Positions 18,110-27,167 are shown, counted from the stretch's first letter. The stretch: 64,000 nt of DNA from Hoeflea_A sp965249925 (GCA_965249925.1 OZ252260.1:6696001-6760000); one strand, 5' to 3'. Translations and numbers: made by a program. Notes: generated by a model not told the origin, from the letters alone.

Positions 18110-19218
18110 AGGTCACCCTCCACGGTAACGACGATGTTGCCGATGTGCCGCTTCGCCATAAACGCCCGCTGCGCTTCATGCAGCTCCTCCAACGGAAAGG
18201 TCCGCGCAAGGACGGGGCGGATTTCACCGCGCTCGATGTATCCGACCAGATCGGCAAACACACCGGGCGGTACGACGGTTGCCCCGGTGAACGTCAGGTC
18301 CCGCAGATACAAGGTTCGCAAATCCAACGTCACCATCGGCCCGGCGATCGCACCGGCGCAGACATAGCGTCCACCGCGCGCCAGCACGTCGATCAGCGCC
18401 GGCCACCCCTCCCCGCCGACCACATCGGCGACGACGGTAACGCTCTCCCTGTCCAAAGCCTGCTGCAGAGCAGCCCGCAGATTGTCCGGTGATCGTTCAA
18501 GCACGGCGTCAGCGCGAAGAGCACGAACCTGTTCGTGTTTGTCAGTACTGGCCATGGCCACCGTGGTCGCGCCACGGCGCCGGGCCAGTTGCACCAGTGC
18601 GGATCCGACACCACCGGACGCGCCGGGAATGAGGACGCTGTCACCCGCCGTCACCCGGGCGTGATTGAGCATGTTTTCGGCGGTGATGTAGGAGGTGGCG
18701 AACGTCGCCAGTTCCGCGTCGCTCAGACTGCTGACGACCGGGTGAACATTATGGTGGTCGACGGCCGTGTATTCTGCAAAACCGCCATCCTGCTCGGAGC
18801 CGAAAAATCGGTATTTGTCGAGGTTACCCAGATCTGCCCAATCGCGCATCCACGGATCAATCATCACCCGCTTGCCGATAAGCCCGGTATCCACGTGCGA
18901 CCCTACCGCAATGACCCGGCCGACCACGTCAGCGCCCTGGATACGTGGAAAAACGATCGACGCGCCGCCCCAGGTGGCATCGTCTGACTCGGCATCGGCA
19001 AAGGCAGCGCCGGTGGTCGGTTCGCGAACGCCCTTGGAGTACCAAGCTGTCCGCGTGTTGACGTCCGTGTTGTTGAGTCCGCAGGCCAGAACGCGGATCA
19101 GAACAGCATCGGACCCGACCGATGGAACCGGCCAATCCTCACGATAAACGAGCTTGTCCAGATCGCCGTGACCGGTCAGGACGAAGGCCCGCATCGTGAC
19201 TGGCGGCGTGCTCATCAT
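18106..19218 (-). CDS. MDR-family alcohol dehydrogenase/quinone oxidoreductase-like protein
   Basis: A 370-residue medium-chain dehydrogenase/reductase. The GroES-like fold covers about 1-150 and the Rossmann domain has GASGGVGSA at 199-207. The structural-zinc cysteine cluster is missing and only one early cysteine (C46) is seen, so it may work without the structural zinc. Family members use NAD(P)H to oxidise alcohols or reduce enones. It overlaps both neighbours by 4 bases and so belongs to the same operon as the demethylase and the enolase-superfamily pair. A role in oxidising a hydroxylated intermediate is possible but not shown. Confidence 0.85.
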   Translation of the reverse strand: MMSTPPVTMRAFVLTGHGDLDKLVYREDWPVPSVGSDAVLIRVLACGLNNTDVNTRTAWYSKGVREPTTGAAFADAESDDATWGGASIVFPRIQGADVVGRVIAVGSHVDTGLIGKRVMIDPWMRDWADLGNLDKYRFFGSEQDGGFAEYTAVDHHNVHPVVSSLSDAELATFATSYITAENMLNHARVTAGDSVLIPGASGGVGSALVQLARRRGATTVAMASTDKHEQVRALRADAVLERSPDNLRAALQQALDRESVTVVADVVGGEGWPALIDVLARGGRYVCAGAIAGPMVTLDLRTLYLRDLTFTGATVVPPGVFADLVGYIERGEIRPVLARTFPLEELHEAQRAFMAKRHIGNIVVTVEGDL

Positions 19219-21692
19219 GCCACCGTTTCGGCGATCGGCGCATCGGTCCGCGGCAGATGGTTTTCAGGATCATAGGCGGCTTCGGCAAGCACCCGGGCAT
19301 TCCGGCGTTTTCCGGCGATCAGCACCTCGAGCGCAGTGCCGGGAGCGGCGGCATACGGCCTGATGTAGGCGAAGGCAAGGATTTTTCCGACCGAATGCCC
19401 GAAGGCAACCGACGTGGTGGCGCCGACGACGTCACCCGCATGAAGGACAGCCTCGCCGCCATGACCGTCGTCGACGCCGTCGGGTTCGATTTCCAGGTAG
19501 GCGCATATCCACGGCAGAGTGCCCTCTGTGCTGCGCAGGGTTTCGGCGCGACCTTCGAATTCGCCCTTGTTCAGCCTGACGAAACGCATGACATCGGCTT
19601 CCGGCAGGGTCACTTCATTGGTCAGTTCGCTGGCCCCCTTGAAGGCCTTTTCCAGACGCATGACGTTCATGGCGAACGATCCGTAGTCGATGATGCCGTA
19701 GGCTTCTCCCGACGCCGAGAGCGCATCATAGACAGCCAGCATGTGTTCAGCCGGTCCATGAATTTCCCAGCCCAATTCGCCGGCATAGGACATCCGCAAC
19801 GCCCACATCCGATGGCCGGCGACGGCAATCTCCTGCGCCGTCAGCCAGCGGAACCGGTGATTGTCCAGCGGTGCATCGGTGTTGTCGGCCAGCACCGCCC
19901 GCGAATGCGGCCCCTGCAGGGCAATGGCCGCCCAGGTATCAGAGCGGTTGATCACATCAACGTCCTCACCATGTTTGTGCTGGGTGAGGTGATCAAGCAG
20001 CCGTTGCTCGAAGAACGCCGCACAAACGAGGTAAAAACGATCCTCGGCGAACCTGGCGACCGTCAACTCGATTTCAATGCGTCCGCGCCGGTTCAGCAGG
20101 TGGGTCAATACGATCCCACCGGTTTTTTTCGGCAATCGGTTGGCCACCAGCCGATCAAGAAAAGCGGGCGCGTCCCGACCCCGGACCTCGACCTTTGTAA
20201 AGGCCGTCACATCCATGATGCCGACGGCGGTGCGCACCGCGCGCACCTCCTCGCCGACGAGGTCGTGCACCGGCGTGCGGCGGAAACCGTAGTGATCCCA
20301 TTGTTCGATACCGTGGCGGGCAAACCAACGCGGCCTTTCGTGTCCGTATACTTCCTCAAAGACCGCCCCTTTCGCCTTCAGCCTTTCGTAAAGCGGACTC
20401 GGCTTGACGGGCCTGCCGGCCAGCCGGTTAAAGTGCGGGAACGGGATCTCGTGTCGCAGGCAGTAGTCTTCCCTGGCTTTGACCATCTGCCATGGCTTGT
20501 CCGCGTAGGCACCGAAGCGGCGTGGATCGTAATCGCGCATTGAGATATCGGCGGCCCCATGCACCATCCAGCGTGCCAGTTCGCGCGTCAGGCCGGGACC
20601 CCAGCCAATACCGATCTGAGTGCCGCAACAGCACCAGTAATTGCGCACGCCCGGTGCCGGCCCGATCAACGGGTTGCCATCTGGCGGATGCGAGATGGCT
20701 CCATGCACCACGCGCTTGACTCCCCGGTCGGCCAACACCGGCATGCGCTCAAAGGCGTTTTCGAGCCAAGGCAGGATTCGGTCAAAATCGGCTTCGAACA
20801 GCTCGTTCTCCGCTTCCCACGGGCAAAAATCCTCCCACACGCTATTGGGATTTTCCTTTTCGTAGATGCCGATCAACCCGCTCTTCTGCTCCATACGGAT
20901 ATAGCCGGACACGCGACTGTCATCGCGCATCACCGGCAGCTCCCGATCGATCGCTGTGAACTCCGGCACGGTATCGGTAACGAGATAGTGGTGGGTCATG
21001 GACGTCATCGGCAACTGCAGCCCGCTCCACTCGCCCATCTGCCGGGCATAGGTGCCACCAGCATTGACCACGTGCTCACACTCGATCGTGCCCATCTCGG
21101 TCGACACGCTCCAGCCGCCGTCTGGGCGCTGGCGGATGTCCGTTGCCCGGCAGCGACGGATGATCCTGGCGCCCAGGTGACGGGCGCCGATGGCCAGTGC
21201 CTGGGTGACTCCGGACGGATCCGCATGCCCGTCATCCGGTGTGTGCAAGGCACCGAGGACGCCGTCGAGATTGTAGAACGCATGATGGCGGGCTATGAAC
21301 GCCGGGTCGACCAACTCGATATTGAAGCGCAGGGCCCGCCCGACACTCAAAGTGTGGCGCAACCAGTCCAATTCATCCTCGGTATAGGCTAGCCGGAATG
21401 ATCCGCATCCATGCCAGGTCACCGACTGACCCGTTTCGGCCTCCAGTTTTCCGGAGTAAAGCCCGATATTGTAATCGACGCACTTGCCAAGCCCGAATGA
21501 CGAGGTCGATCGGGTGATCTGTCCGGCCGCGTGCCAGGTGGAGCCCGACGTCAGTTCGGCCTTTTCCAGCAGGACGAGATCTGTCCAGCCCTCGTGGGCC
21601 AAATGATAGGCTAGCCCACAGCCCATTACGCCGCCGCCGACGATAACGACCTTTGCCGTGGACGGCAGTCGCGTCCTGGTATTGTCTGACAC
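19215..21692 (-). CDS. FAD-dependent dehydrogenase with GcvT domain (dimethylglycine/sarcosine dehydrogenase-like)
   Basis: A protein of about 825 residues with two parts: an N-terminal DAO-type FAD domain (about 1-410) and a C-terminal aminomethyltransferase/GcvT tetrahydrofolate domain (about 430-820). GGGVMG at 19-24 is the FAD dinucleotide motif, and GSTWHAAG around H54 is the covalent-flavin signature of dimethylglycine dehydrogenases. Enzymes of this type oxidise an N-methyl group and pass the one-carbon unit to tetrahydrofolate. The frame can be extended to a TTG at 21740. The GTG at 21692 has GGGAG about 5 bases upstream and leaves 69 bases for the divergent promoter, so it is preferred. 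It is the first gene of the minus arm. Confidence 0.9.
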   Translation of the reverse strand: MSDNTRTRLPSTAKVVIVGGGVMGCGLAYHLAHEGWTDLVLLEKAELTSGSTWHAAGQITRSTSSFGLGKCVDYNIGLYSGKLEAETGQSVTWHGCGSFRLAYTEDELDWLRHTLSVGRALRFNIELVDPAFIARHHAFYNLDGVLGALHTPDDGHADPSGVTQALAIGARHLGARIIRRCRATDIRQRPDGGWSVSTEMGTIECEHVVNAGGTYARQMGEWSGLQLPMTSMTHHYLVTDTVPEFTAIDRELPVMRDDSRVSGYIRMEQKSGLIGIYEKENPNSVWEDFCPWEAENELFEADFDRILPWLENAFERMPVLADRGVKRVVHGAISHPPDGNPLIGPAPGVRNYWCCCGTQIGIGWGPGLTRELARWMVHGAADISMRDYDPRRFGAYADKPWQMVKAREDYCLRHEIPFPHFNRLAGRPVKPSPLYERLKAKGAVFEEVYGHERPRWFARHGIEQWDHYGFRRTPVHDLVGEEVRAVRTAVGIMDVTAFTKVEVRGRDAPAFLDRLVANRLPKKTGGIVLTHLLNRRGRIEIELTVARFAEDRFYLVCAAFFEQRLLDHLTQHKHGEDVDVINRSDTWAAIALQGPHSRAVLADNTDAPLDNHRFRWLTAQEIAVAGHRMWALRMSYAGELGWEIHGPAEHMLAVYDALSASGEAYGIIDYGSFAMNVMRLEKAFKGASELTNEVTLPEADVMRFVRLNKGEFEGRAETLRSTEGTLPWICAYLEIEPDGVDDGHGGEAVLHAGDVVGATTSVAFGHSVGKILAFAYIRPYAAAPGTALEVLIAGKRRNARVLAEAAYDPENHLPRTDAPIAETVA

Positions 21693-21761
21693 CGCCGGCT
21701 CCCGTTCAGCCTGTCGAAAATCCGTAGACAGGCTAATCAAACATTTGTACCATCGTCAACT

Positions 21762-22673
21762 ATGAATAACATGATCGTACCAGATGGATTAAGCCCGCAG
21801 CCGCAAGACCTGCTGCGTGGATTGGCCGATGAGCTCGACCGGTTGACACCGGAACTGCGCAAGGCGGCCGCCTATATTCTGGAGAACCCAAACGACGTCA
21901 GCGTCTCCTCGATCCGCCAGATAGCACAGGCAGCGAACGTCAAGCCGAATACATTTGTGCGTCTCGCCCGGTCTGTCGGCTTTGACGGATATGAGGAGTT
22001 TCGCGAACCGTTCCGCGAAGAAATCCGCAACGGCTCGGTGAGTTTTCCCGATCGTGCCCGTTGGCTGCAATCGCTGGCACGCGGCGGTAAGCTGTCCCAG
22101 CTCTACGCCGACATGGCCGCCAGCGCCATCCGCAACATCGAGGAAACCTTCGCCGCAACCTCGGACGCGGCGGTGAAGGCGGCGGCCGACGCCATTGTGG
22201 CGGCGCGGAGAACCTATGTGCTCGGCGTCGGAGTCAACAGCAGCAACGCCCGCAATTTCGCCTATCTCGCCGACATGGCGGTCGATACGATCGAGGCCAT
22301 CCCGCGTCACGGCAGCGTGGCGGTGGACGATCTGGCGCGCGCCGGGCGCGGTGACGTCTTGATTGCGATGACCTGCAAACCCTATCGCACCGAGGTGGTC
22401 GAAGCCGTGGCGCTTGCCCGGCAACAGGGCGTCACCATTGTCGCCCTGTCCGACAGTCCCGCCTCGCCGATCGTCACCGGTAGCGACCATGCTTTTGTGA
22501 TAGCGGCCGACACGCCGCAGTTCTTTCCGTCATCGGTATCGGTGATCGCGCTTCTGGAGACGCTGATGGCGTTTGTGATTGCAGACGCCGACAATGAGGT
22601 GATCGCCAGCATCGAACGGTTTCATGCGCGTCGCCACGAATTGGGCATCTATGCGAGCGAAAAGGGAGGCTGA
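21762..22673 (+). CDS. MurR/RpiR family transcriptional regulator
   Basis: A 303-residue regulator with an N-terminal RpiR helix-turn-helix (about 15-90; VSSIRQIAQAANVKPNTFVR is the recognition part) and a C-terminal SIS sugar-phosphate-isomerase fold (about 120-280; GVGVNSSNARNFA and ALSDSPASPI). RpiR proteins respond to phosphosugars or, in proline-betaine and hydroxyproline clusters, to amino-acid-related ligands. It is divergent from the FAD/GcvT gene and directly abuts the Rieske gene (TGA then ATG), so it very likely controls both arms. The ATG lacks an obvious ribosome-binding site. Confidence 0.9.
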   Translation: MNNMIVPDGLSPQPQDLLRGLADELDRLTPELRKAAAYILENPNDVSVSSIRQIAQAANVKPNTFVRLARSVGFDGYEEFREPFREEIRNGSVSFPDRARWLQSLARGGKLSQLYADMAASAIRNIEETFAATSDAAVKAAADAIVAARRTYVLGVGVNSSNARNFAYLADMAVDTIEAIPRHGSVAVDDLARAGRGDVLIAMTCKPYRTEVVEAVALARQQGVTIVALSDSPASPIVTGSDHAFVIAADTPQFFPSSVSVIALLETLMAFVIADADNEVIASIERFHARRHELGIYASEKGG

Positions 22674-23771
22674 ATGGACGCCGACGCCAAACCGATCCGG
22701 ACGCTCGACCCGGCATATTATACCGATCCGCAAATGTTCGAGCGCGAGCGCCAGGGACTCCTGGCGCGGACATGGCAGTATGCCGGTCACCGCTCGCAGC
22801 TGGAAAATCCCGGCGACTATTTCACTTTCTCGATCGCCGGCGAGAACCTGTTCTGCATTCTTGGTCGCGATGGGATTATTCGGGCTTTCTACAACGTCTG
22901 CCAGCACCGGGCTCATGAATTGCTGCAGGGGGAAGGCAATTCAAAGCTGATCGTCTGCCCTTATCATGCCTGGACTTACGAACTGACCGGCGCACTTCGG
23001 GGCGGCCCCAACACTGCTTCGGTATTGGGCTTCGACCGTCGCGACATCTGCCTGACCGAGGTACGGATCGAGGATTTCAACGGCTTTCTCTTCGCCAATC
23101 TGGATCCCGATGCGGCGCCGATGGACGTCTGGTTTCCCGATGTTCGACAGCAACTGCGGGAATATGTCCCGCAGATCGATGACCTGAAGCCGATCGAGTG
23201 GGTCGAAATCCACGAGGCATGCAACTGGAAGATCTCGGTCGAAAACTATTCCGAGTGCTATCACTGCGCGCTCAACCATCACGCGTTCGCCAACGGTATC
23301 ATCAAGCCCGAGTCCTACGATGTTCAGCCGCAAGGCTGCTGCCTCCGTCACACGACGGAATGCCAGAACCTCGACAAGATGAGCTATCCTGTCGATCTGC
23401 AGACCAATGCCCGCGCCGGTGAGTATTCCTCCTGGTTCCTGTGGCCGATGTTCTCCTTCCAGGTCTATCCCGGCAATCTTCTCAACACCTATCATTGGCG
23501 ACCGGTGGACGCCGGACAGGTCACGGTTTGGCGTGGCTGGTACGCGGCCGACGGCGAGGACACCGAAACACCGCGACGGCTGGCCATCCAGGATCGCGAA
23601 ACCACGGTGGAAGAAGACATCCGGTTGTGTGAATCGGTGCAGCGCGGCCTCAGGAGCCGCGGTTACAAACCCGGTCCTCTGGTCGTCGACCCGCGATGCG
23701 GCGTCAACTCGGAACACTCCATACGGGTGTTGCAGCAGTGGCTGCGCGAAGCCATCACCGATGTCGATTAG
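22674..23771 (+). CDS. Rieske-type aromatic ring-hydroxylating oxygenase alpha subunit, betaine demethylase-like
   Basis: A 365-residue oxygenase component. The Rieske [2Fe-2S] ligands are C76-x-H78 and C95-x2-H98 (CQHR...CPYH). The mononuclear-iron helix reads ENYSECYHCALNHHAF near 199-214, as in the GbcA/Stc2/CntA group that demethylates glycine betaine, stachydrine or carnitine. Such enzymes need a separate reductase, and none is encoded nearby. The gene begins at the base after the regulator stop. With the FAD/GcvT protein and enolase-superfamily enzymes next door, stepwise N-demethylation of a quaternary amine is the best guess. Confidence 0.88.
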   Translation: MDADAKPIRTLDPAYYTDPQMFERERQGLLARTWQYAGHRSQLENPGDYFTFSIAGENLFCILGRDGIIRAFYNVCQHRAHELLQGEGNSKLIVCPYHAWTYELTGALRGGPNTASVLGFDRRDICLTEVRIEDFNGFLFANLDPDAAPMDVWFPDVRQQLREYVPQIDDLKPIEWVEIHEACNWKISVENYSECYHCALNHHAFANGIIKPESYDVQPQGCCLRHTTECQNLDKMSYPVDLQTNARAGEYSSWFLWPMFSFQVYPGNLLNTYHWRPVDAGQVTVWRGWYAADGEDTETPRRLAIQDRETTVEEDIRLCESVQRGLRSRGYKPGPLVVDPRCGVNSEHSIRVLQQWLREAITDVD

Positions 23772-23808
23772 GCTGCTCACCTTCAACTCAAGACTTCACG
23801 GGAAGATC

Positions 23809-24189
23809 ATGGACAGGGAACGCTTCGAAATGGGCCTCGCCAAACGCAAATCGACGCTTGGCGCGGACTATGTGGAAAAGAACCTGGCGGCGGCGGACGA
23901 CTTCACGCGACCGTTCCAGGAGGCGATGACCGAATGGTGCTGGGGCTTTGGCTGGGGCGATGAGACGATCGATGCCAAGACCCGGTCAATGATGAACCTG
24001 GCCATGATCGGCGCGCTTGGCAAAATGCATGAATGGGAAACCCATTGCCGCGGTGCGCTCAACAACGGCGTATCCAAGCAAGAAATCCGCGCCATTATCC
24101 ATGTGGTCGGTATTTACTGCGGAGTGCCGCAGGCGCTCGAATGCTTTCGCGTCGCGCGCTCGGTGCTGGAGGAGGAAGGATTTCTATAA
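23809..24189 (+). CDS. carboxymuconolactone decarboxylase (CMD) family protein
   Basis: A 126-residue all-helical CMD-family protein. EWETHCRGALNNGVSKQEIRAIIH followed by GIYCGVPQALECF is the family core (residues about 72-110; described by position, not copied in full elsewhere). The family includes true 4-carboxymuconolactone decarboxylases and AhpD-like proteins. A CxxC peroxidase motif is absent, and no protocatechuate genes are nearby, so PcaC function is unlikely. The gene follows the Rieske oxygenase by 37 bases and may be an accessory enzyme of that pathway. The start was chosen at the ATG at 23809; the same frame is open further upstream, inside the previous gene, but that part is a shadow. 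Confidence 0.85.
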   Translation: MDRERFEMGLAKRKSTLGADYVEKNLAAADDFTRPFQEAMTEWCWGFGWGDETIDAKTRSMMNLAMIGALGKMHEWETHCRGALNNGVSKQEIRAIIHVVGIYCGVPQALECFRVARSVLEEEGFL

Positions 24190-24207
24190 CAGAATCGCTC
24201 GCACGCC

Positions 24208-24240
24208 GCGGTCTTCTCAATAATACCGCATCCTTTTTTT
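24208..24240 (+). terminator. probable intrinsic terminator after the CMD gene
   Basis: A short stem (GCGGT at 24208-24212 with ACCGC at 24225-24229) is followed after four bases by seven T residues (24234-24240). It lies 18 bases after the CMD stop and overlaps the 3' end of the convergent DUF3592-like gene. The stem is short, so confidence is moderate. Confidence 0.5.
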
Positions 24241-24702
24241 GAATCTGACGTAACCAAAGAATTGATAAATGATATAGAGAAAGCAAGCTGTAACCACAGT
24301 AACAAGAATAACCGATATTATGAAATCTGTTTTCAACAAATCTACTTTATCTGCAAAGGTGTATAACATTGGAAAACGTGGATTGAACACAACATCGATT
24401 GATTGACCGGATCTATAGTCGGAAGCGTCGTCAGGGCGGAAGAGCCTTACGCCTTCATGCCTATTGCCCTTCAAATCATCGAAGCGAAAAGCCAAGACAC
24501 GACCGCCTTTGTAGGGTTCATCTGATCTAAGGTTGGTGATGACGACTCCTTCAACCTCCACACTGTCCTGCAGGACCAGAGCGTATCTCAACCCATTGCC
24601 AAAACTGATCACCAGCAAAATGCAACAGCCAACGGCAATGAGGACCGACAACGCAGCACCCTGAATAAACCTGTCCTCATGTGCTTCTTTCGGATTGAAC
24701 AT
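24217..24702 (-). CDS. DUF3592-like membrane protein
   Basis: A protein of about 161 residues with a hydrophobic helix near each end (about 15-38 and 125-150) around an extracytoplasmic domain of about 80 residues (EVEGVVITN, YRSGQSIDVVFNP). This is the layout of DUF3592 proteins, whose function is unknown. The ATG at 24702 gives a short cytoplasmic tail; the frame could begin at 24792, but neither start has a clear ribosome-binding site. The coding region is visibly more AT-rich than its neighbours, which suggests a different origin. It converges with the CMD gene. Confidence 0.6.
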   Translation of the reverse strand: MFNPKEAHEDRFIQGAALSVLIAVGCCILLVISFGNGLRYALVLQDSVEVEGVVITNLRSDEPYKGGRVLAFRFDDLKGNRHEGVRLFRPDDASDYRSGQSIDVVFNPRFPMLYTFADKVDLLKTDFIISVILVTVVTACFLYIIYQFFGYVRFKKRMRYY

Positions 24703-24954
24703 ATCAGCCCATTCGATTCGCCTTGGTTGCGGACGATTTGAATCGTATCCCCTAATGCGTGCATATGCAATACACACTCTTTTTGGTTGCATATCACGAT
24801 TGGGAGCGCTGTGAGAATAGAATCAATTTTAATCAAATTTGGTTTTTGTTTTATTTTATATTTGCCCAAATTAAGTACAGTTTTTACTGTGCGTTTTTGC
24901 GTCATATAAAAAAATAGATGACATAGTCTCTCTCATCGACGGGGAGATATAGTC

Positions 24955-25554
24955 ATGAACAAAGCACGGGTAATACAGGGTGCACTACTTGCCGGTTTGC
25001 TTTGCCTGCCGGCAATGTCCATGGCTTCCTCGGGTAACATGGTGACCCTCGGCAAAACCAGCCAGCCGATCGGCCACTACAAATTCTGCCGGGAATTTCC
25101 GCGCGAGTGCAATCAGCGGTCCGGCAAGACGCGCCCCATGGAATTAACGCCCAGCGCCTGGAAAAAGCTCATCCAGGTCAATCATTCGGTCAATCGGGCG
25201 ATCCGCCCTCTGACGGACCTCGAGATTCATGGTGTCGAGGAGAAGTGGTCCTATCCGCACAGTGTTGGCGACTGCGAAGACTATGTCCTGCTGAAACGCG
25301 ATATGCTGATGCGCGCCGGTTTCCGGGCCGCTGATCTGCTGATCACCGTTGTCCGGCAGCCGGACGGCTCGGGGCACGCTGTTCTGACGGTACGCACCGA
25401 CCATGGCGATTTCATCCTCGACAATATGCGCGACAAGATCCTGCTGTGGTCGGATACGGAATACACGTTCCTCAAGCGGCAGTCGTCGCGGCACACAGGC
25501 AGGTGGACGAAACTGAAACACAGCCGACCGACCGTCGTCGGCAGCATCGACTAG
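24955..25554 (+). CDS. bacterial transglutaminase-like cysteine peptidase (BTLCP) family protein
   Basis: A 199-residue exported protein. The signal peptide covers about 1-24 (ending SMA). The candidate catalytic triad is C107 (GDCEDYV), H141 (GHAVL) and D156 (LDNM), as in the BTLCP family found in many Rhizobiales. The family is thought to act on periplasmic or surface proteins (LapG is a relative that cleaves adhesins), but no LapD/LapA partner is visible here. A GGGGAG ribosome-binding site precedes the ATG. A strong terminator follows at 25667. Confidence 0.9.
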   Translation: MNKARVIQGALLAGLLCLPAMSMASSGNMVTLGKTSQPIGHYKFCREFPRECNQRSGKTRPMELTPSAWKKLIQVNHSVNRAIRPLTDLEIHGVEEKWSYPHSVGDCEDYVLLKRDMLMRAGFRAADLLITVVRQPDGSGHAVLTVRTDHGDFILDNMRDKILLWSDTEYTFLKRQSSRHTGRWTKLKHSRPTVVGSID

Positions 25555-25666
25555 GCAGATCGTTTCGGCCGCATGACGGGTGGTCGGTCGAAGCCCTGCC
25601 GAAACAGCACAGACTTGGTTTAGGCCTTGGTCAGTCCCCACCCTTCCCGTCTCAGACCTTGGCCTA

Positions 25667-25702
25667 GGGAGCCGGTCCCCCGACCGGCTCCCGCCTTTTT
25701 TT
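25667..25702 (+). terminator. intrinsic terminator downstream of the BTLCP gene
   Basis: An 11-bp perfect stem (GGGAGCCGGTC, CCCC loop, GACCGGCTCCC) ends at 25692 and is followed by GCC and seven T residues. It is 112 bases after the BTLCP stop on the plus strand and 20 bases before the end of the convergent carbonic-anhydrase gene. This is the clearest terminator in the window. Confidence 0.9.
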
Positions 25703-25721
25703 GTCGGCGACGACCGATCGC

Positions 25722-26246
25722 TTAGAGTTCTTCCAGCTCCGCCGCGAACCGCCTGGCGTTTTCAATGTAATGGCCAGCCGACCATTTCAGCATCTCGATC
25801 GCCTTCTCGTCCAGCTGCCGAACCGGCTTCGCAGGAGAACCGATGACCAGACTGTTATCCGGGATCTCCTTGCCTTCAGTGACCAGAGCACCGGCGCCGA
25901 TCAGGCAGTTGCGTCCAATACGCGCGCCATTCAGCACAGTGGCCCCCATTCCGATCAGACTGTTGTCGCCGATCGTACATCCGTGCAGCATCGCCTTATG
26001 GCCGATGGTACAGCCGGCGCCGATCGTCAGCGGATAGCCCAAATCGGTATGAAACACGCAGTGTTCCTGAACGTTGCTGCCGGCGCCGATGCTGATCGGC
26101 TCCGTATCGCCGCGTAGGACACAACCGAACCATATGCCGACATTTTCACCAATCCGCACATCGCCGATGACCGTTGCCGAGTCGGCGATCCAGCAGAAGC
26201 CGCTGGGCAATTCGGGTTGGCTCTTACCAAGCTTGTAAAGCGCCAT
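25722..26246 (-). CDS. gamma-carbonic anhydrase family protein
   Basis: A 174-residue left-handed beta-helix protein of hexapeptide repeats (IGENVGI, IGAGSNV, IGAGCTI, IGDNSLI, IGRNCLI). The three zinc ligands expected of gamma-carbonic anhydrases are present as H66, H83 and H88 (FHTD, GHKAMLHG). Members hydrate carbon dioxide or act as YrdA/CaiE-like proteins of unknown activity; cytoplasmic location is expected because no signal peptide is seen. It is a single gene that converges with the BTLCP gene across a terminator. Confidence 0.9.
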   Translation of the reverse strand: MALYKLGKSQPELPSGFCWIADSATVIGDVRIGENVGIWFGCVLRGDTEPISIGAGSNVQEHCVFHTDLGYPLTIGAGCTIGHKAMLHGCTIGDNSLIGMGATVLNGARIGRNCLIGAGALVTEGKEIPDNSLVIGSPAKPVRQLDEKAIEMLKWSAGHYIENARRFAAELEEL

Positions 26247-26432
26247 GGACAGTCGTCTCCGTTGCGTCGATCGGGATCACAGGTAGCCGTCTTATCGGTC
26301 GGCAAAGGCCGTGGCAATCGTCGCGTTCGGTCGCAGATTTACCGATCGTTAACCATAATACCGGAATGATCCCATACCTGTTTGGCGCATCGTCCCACGG
26401 CGGTGCTTGGTGAGATGTGAGGACTGTGCTCC

Positions 26433-27167
26433 ATGAGCGAACCGGCAGCGGCGCCGACCGGTCACTACAAACCGCTCATTTCGCCGTCGCTTATCCGGAA
26501 AACGACAATCGTTGCCCTTGGATTCGCGGCGTTGACCTTTGTCTTGAGCATGACCGGTCGTTGGGTGGGCGAGCGCATAGCCAGCGGCGGCCATAGCCTC
26601 GAAACGGATGTCCGAAGCTTCTTCATCGAAGATCAGGCGCTGCAGTTTCCGGCCAATGTCGTGCGGTTCGAGAACCAACGTCAGGGCGGCACCCTACCGT
26701 GGATCGATCTCTATCTTCTATTTCCTCAGATGACCGGCTACAGCGACACAGACCAACGCCACTTCAACGATCCGGTGGCATCAGACAAGCTGATTTTCCT
26801 GACCATCCGTGCCGCTGACATGCCGCTGGACATGTCCGGCCGACTTGAGCCCATCTATCGGCGGCTGACACACTCGTTGGGGACACCGGTATCTTCCGGA
26901 CTGACGCAATACGCTTTTTTGGACGGAACCCGCTACGTGGATGAGGTACTGTTTGTCGGCGAACCCAAGGCGGGGCATCCGTTTGTCGCGCGCTGCCTGG
27001 AGCAGGCTGCACTTCCCGCCGGTGCACGTGGCTGCATGCGCGACGTTGCGTTCGGCGAAGCTCTTAGCGTTGAATATCGATTTTCACAGAACTTGCTGCC
27101 CCAATGGAAAACACTGGATGCGGCCGTCCTCGACTATGTGACCAGCGCCCTGTCGGATCCGAAATGA
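26433..27167 (+). CDS. conserved hypothetical protein with one membrane segment
   Basis: A 244-residue protein of unknown function. One hydrophobic helix (about 24-46) follows a short cytoplasmic tail, and the remaining 200 residues should be periplasmic. The domain has no motif I recognise; it contains two Cys residues about 12 apart (near 199 and 211) that could form a disulphide. It is transcribed alone. A TTAACCAT octamer lies 77 bases upstream of the start. Similar single-helix proteins may be limited to Rhizobiales, but this was not checked. Confidence 0.7.
   Translation: MSEPAAAPTGHYKPLISPSLIRKTTIVALGFAALTFVLSMTGRWVGERIASGGHSLETDVRSFFIEDQALQFPANVVRFENQRQGGTLPWIDLYLLFPQMTGYSDTDQRHFNDPVASDKLIFLTIRAADMPLDMSGRLEPIYRRLTHSLGTPVSSGLTQYAFLDGTRYVDEVLFVGEPKAGHPFVARCLEQAALPAGARGCMRDVAFGEALSVEYRFSQNLLPQWKTLDAAVLDYVTSALSDPK

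Noticed and set aside
19257..20543. A 428-codon plus-strand frame inside the FAD/GcvT gene
   Set aside because: It is antisense to a gene with clear FAD and GcvT motifs; the translation has no domain I recognise.
23809..24189. True 4-carboxymuconolactone decarboxylase (PcaC) of the beta-ketoadipate pathway
   Set aside because: No pca genes are present and the gene belongs to an N-demethylation-like cluster; only the family assignment is safe.
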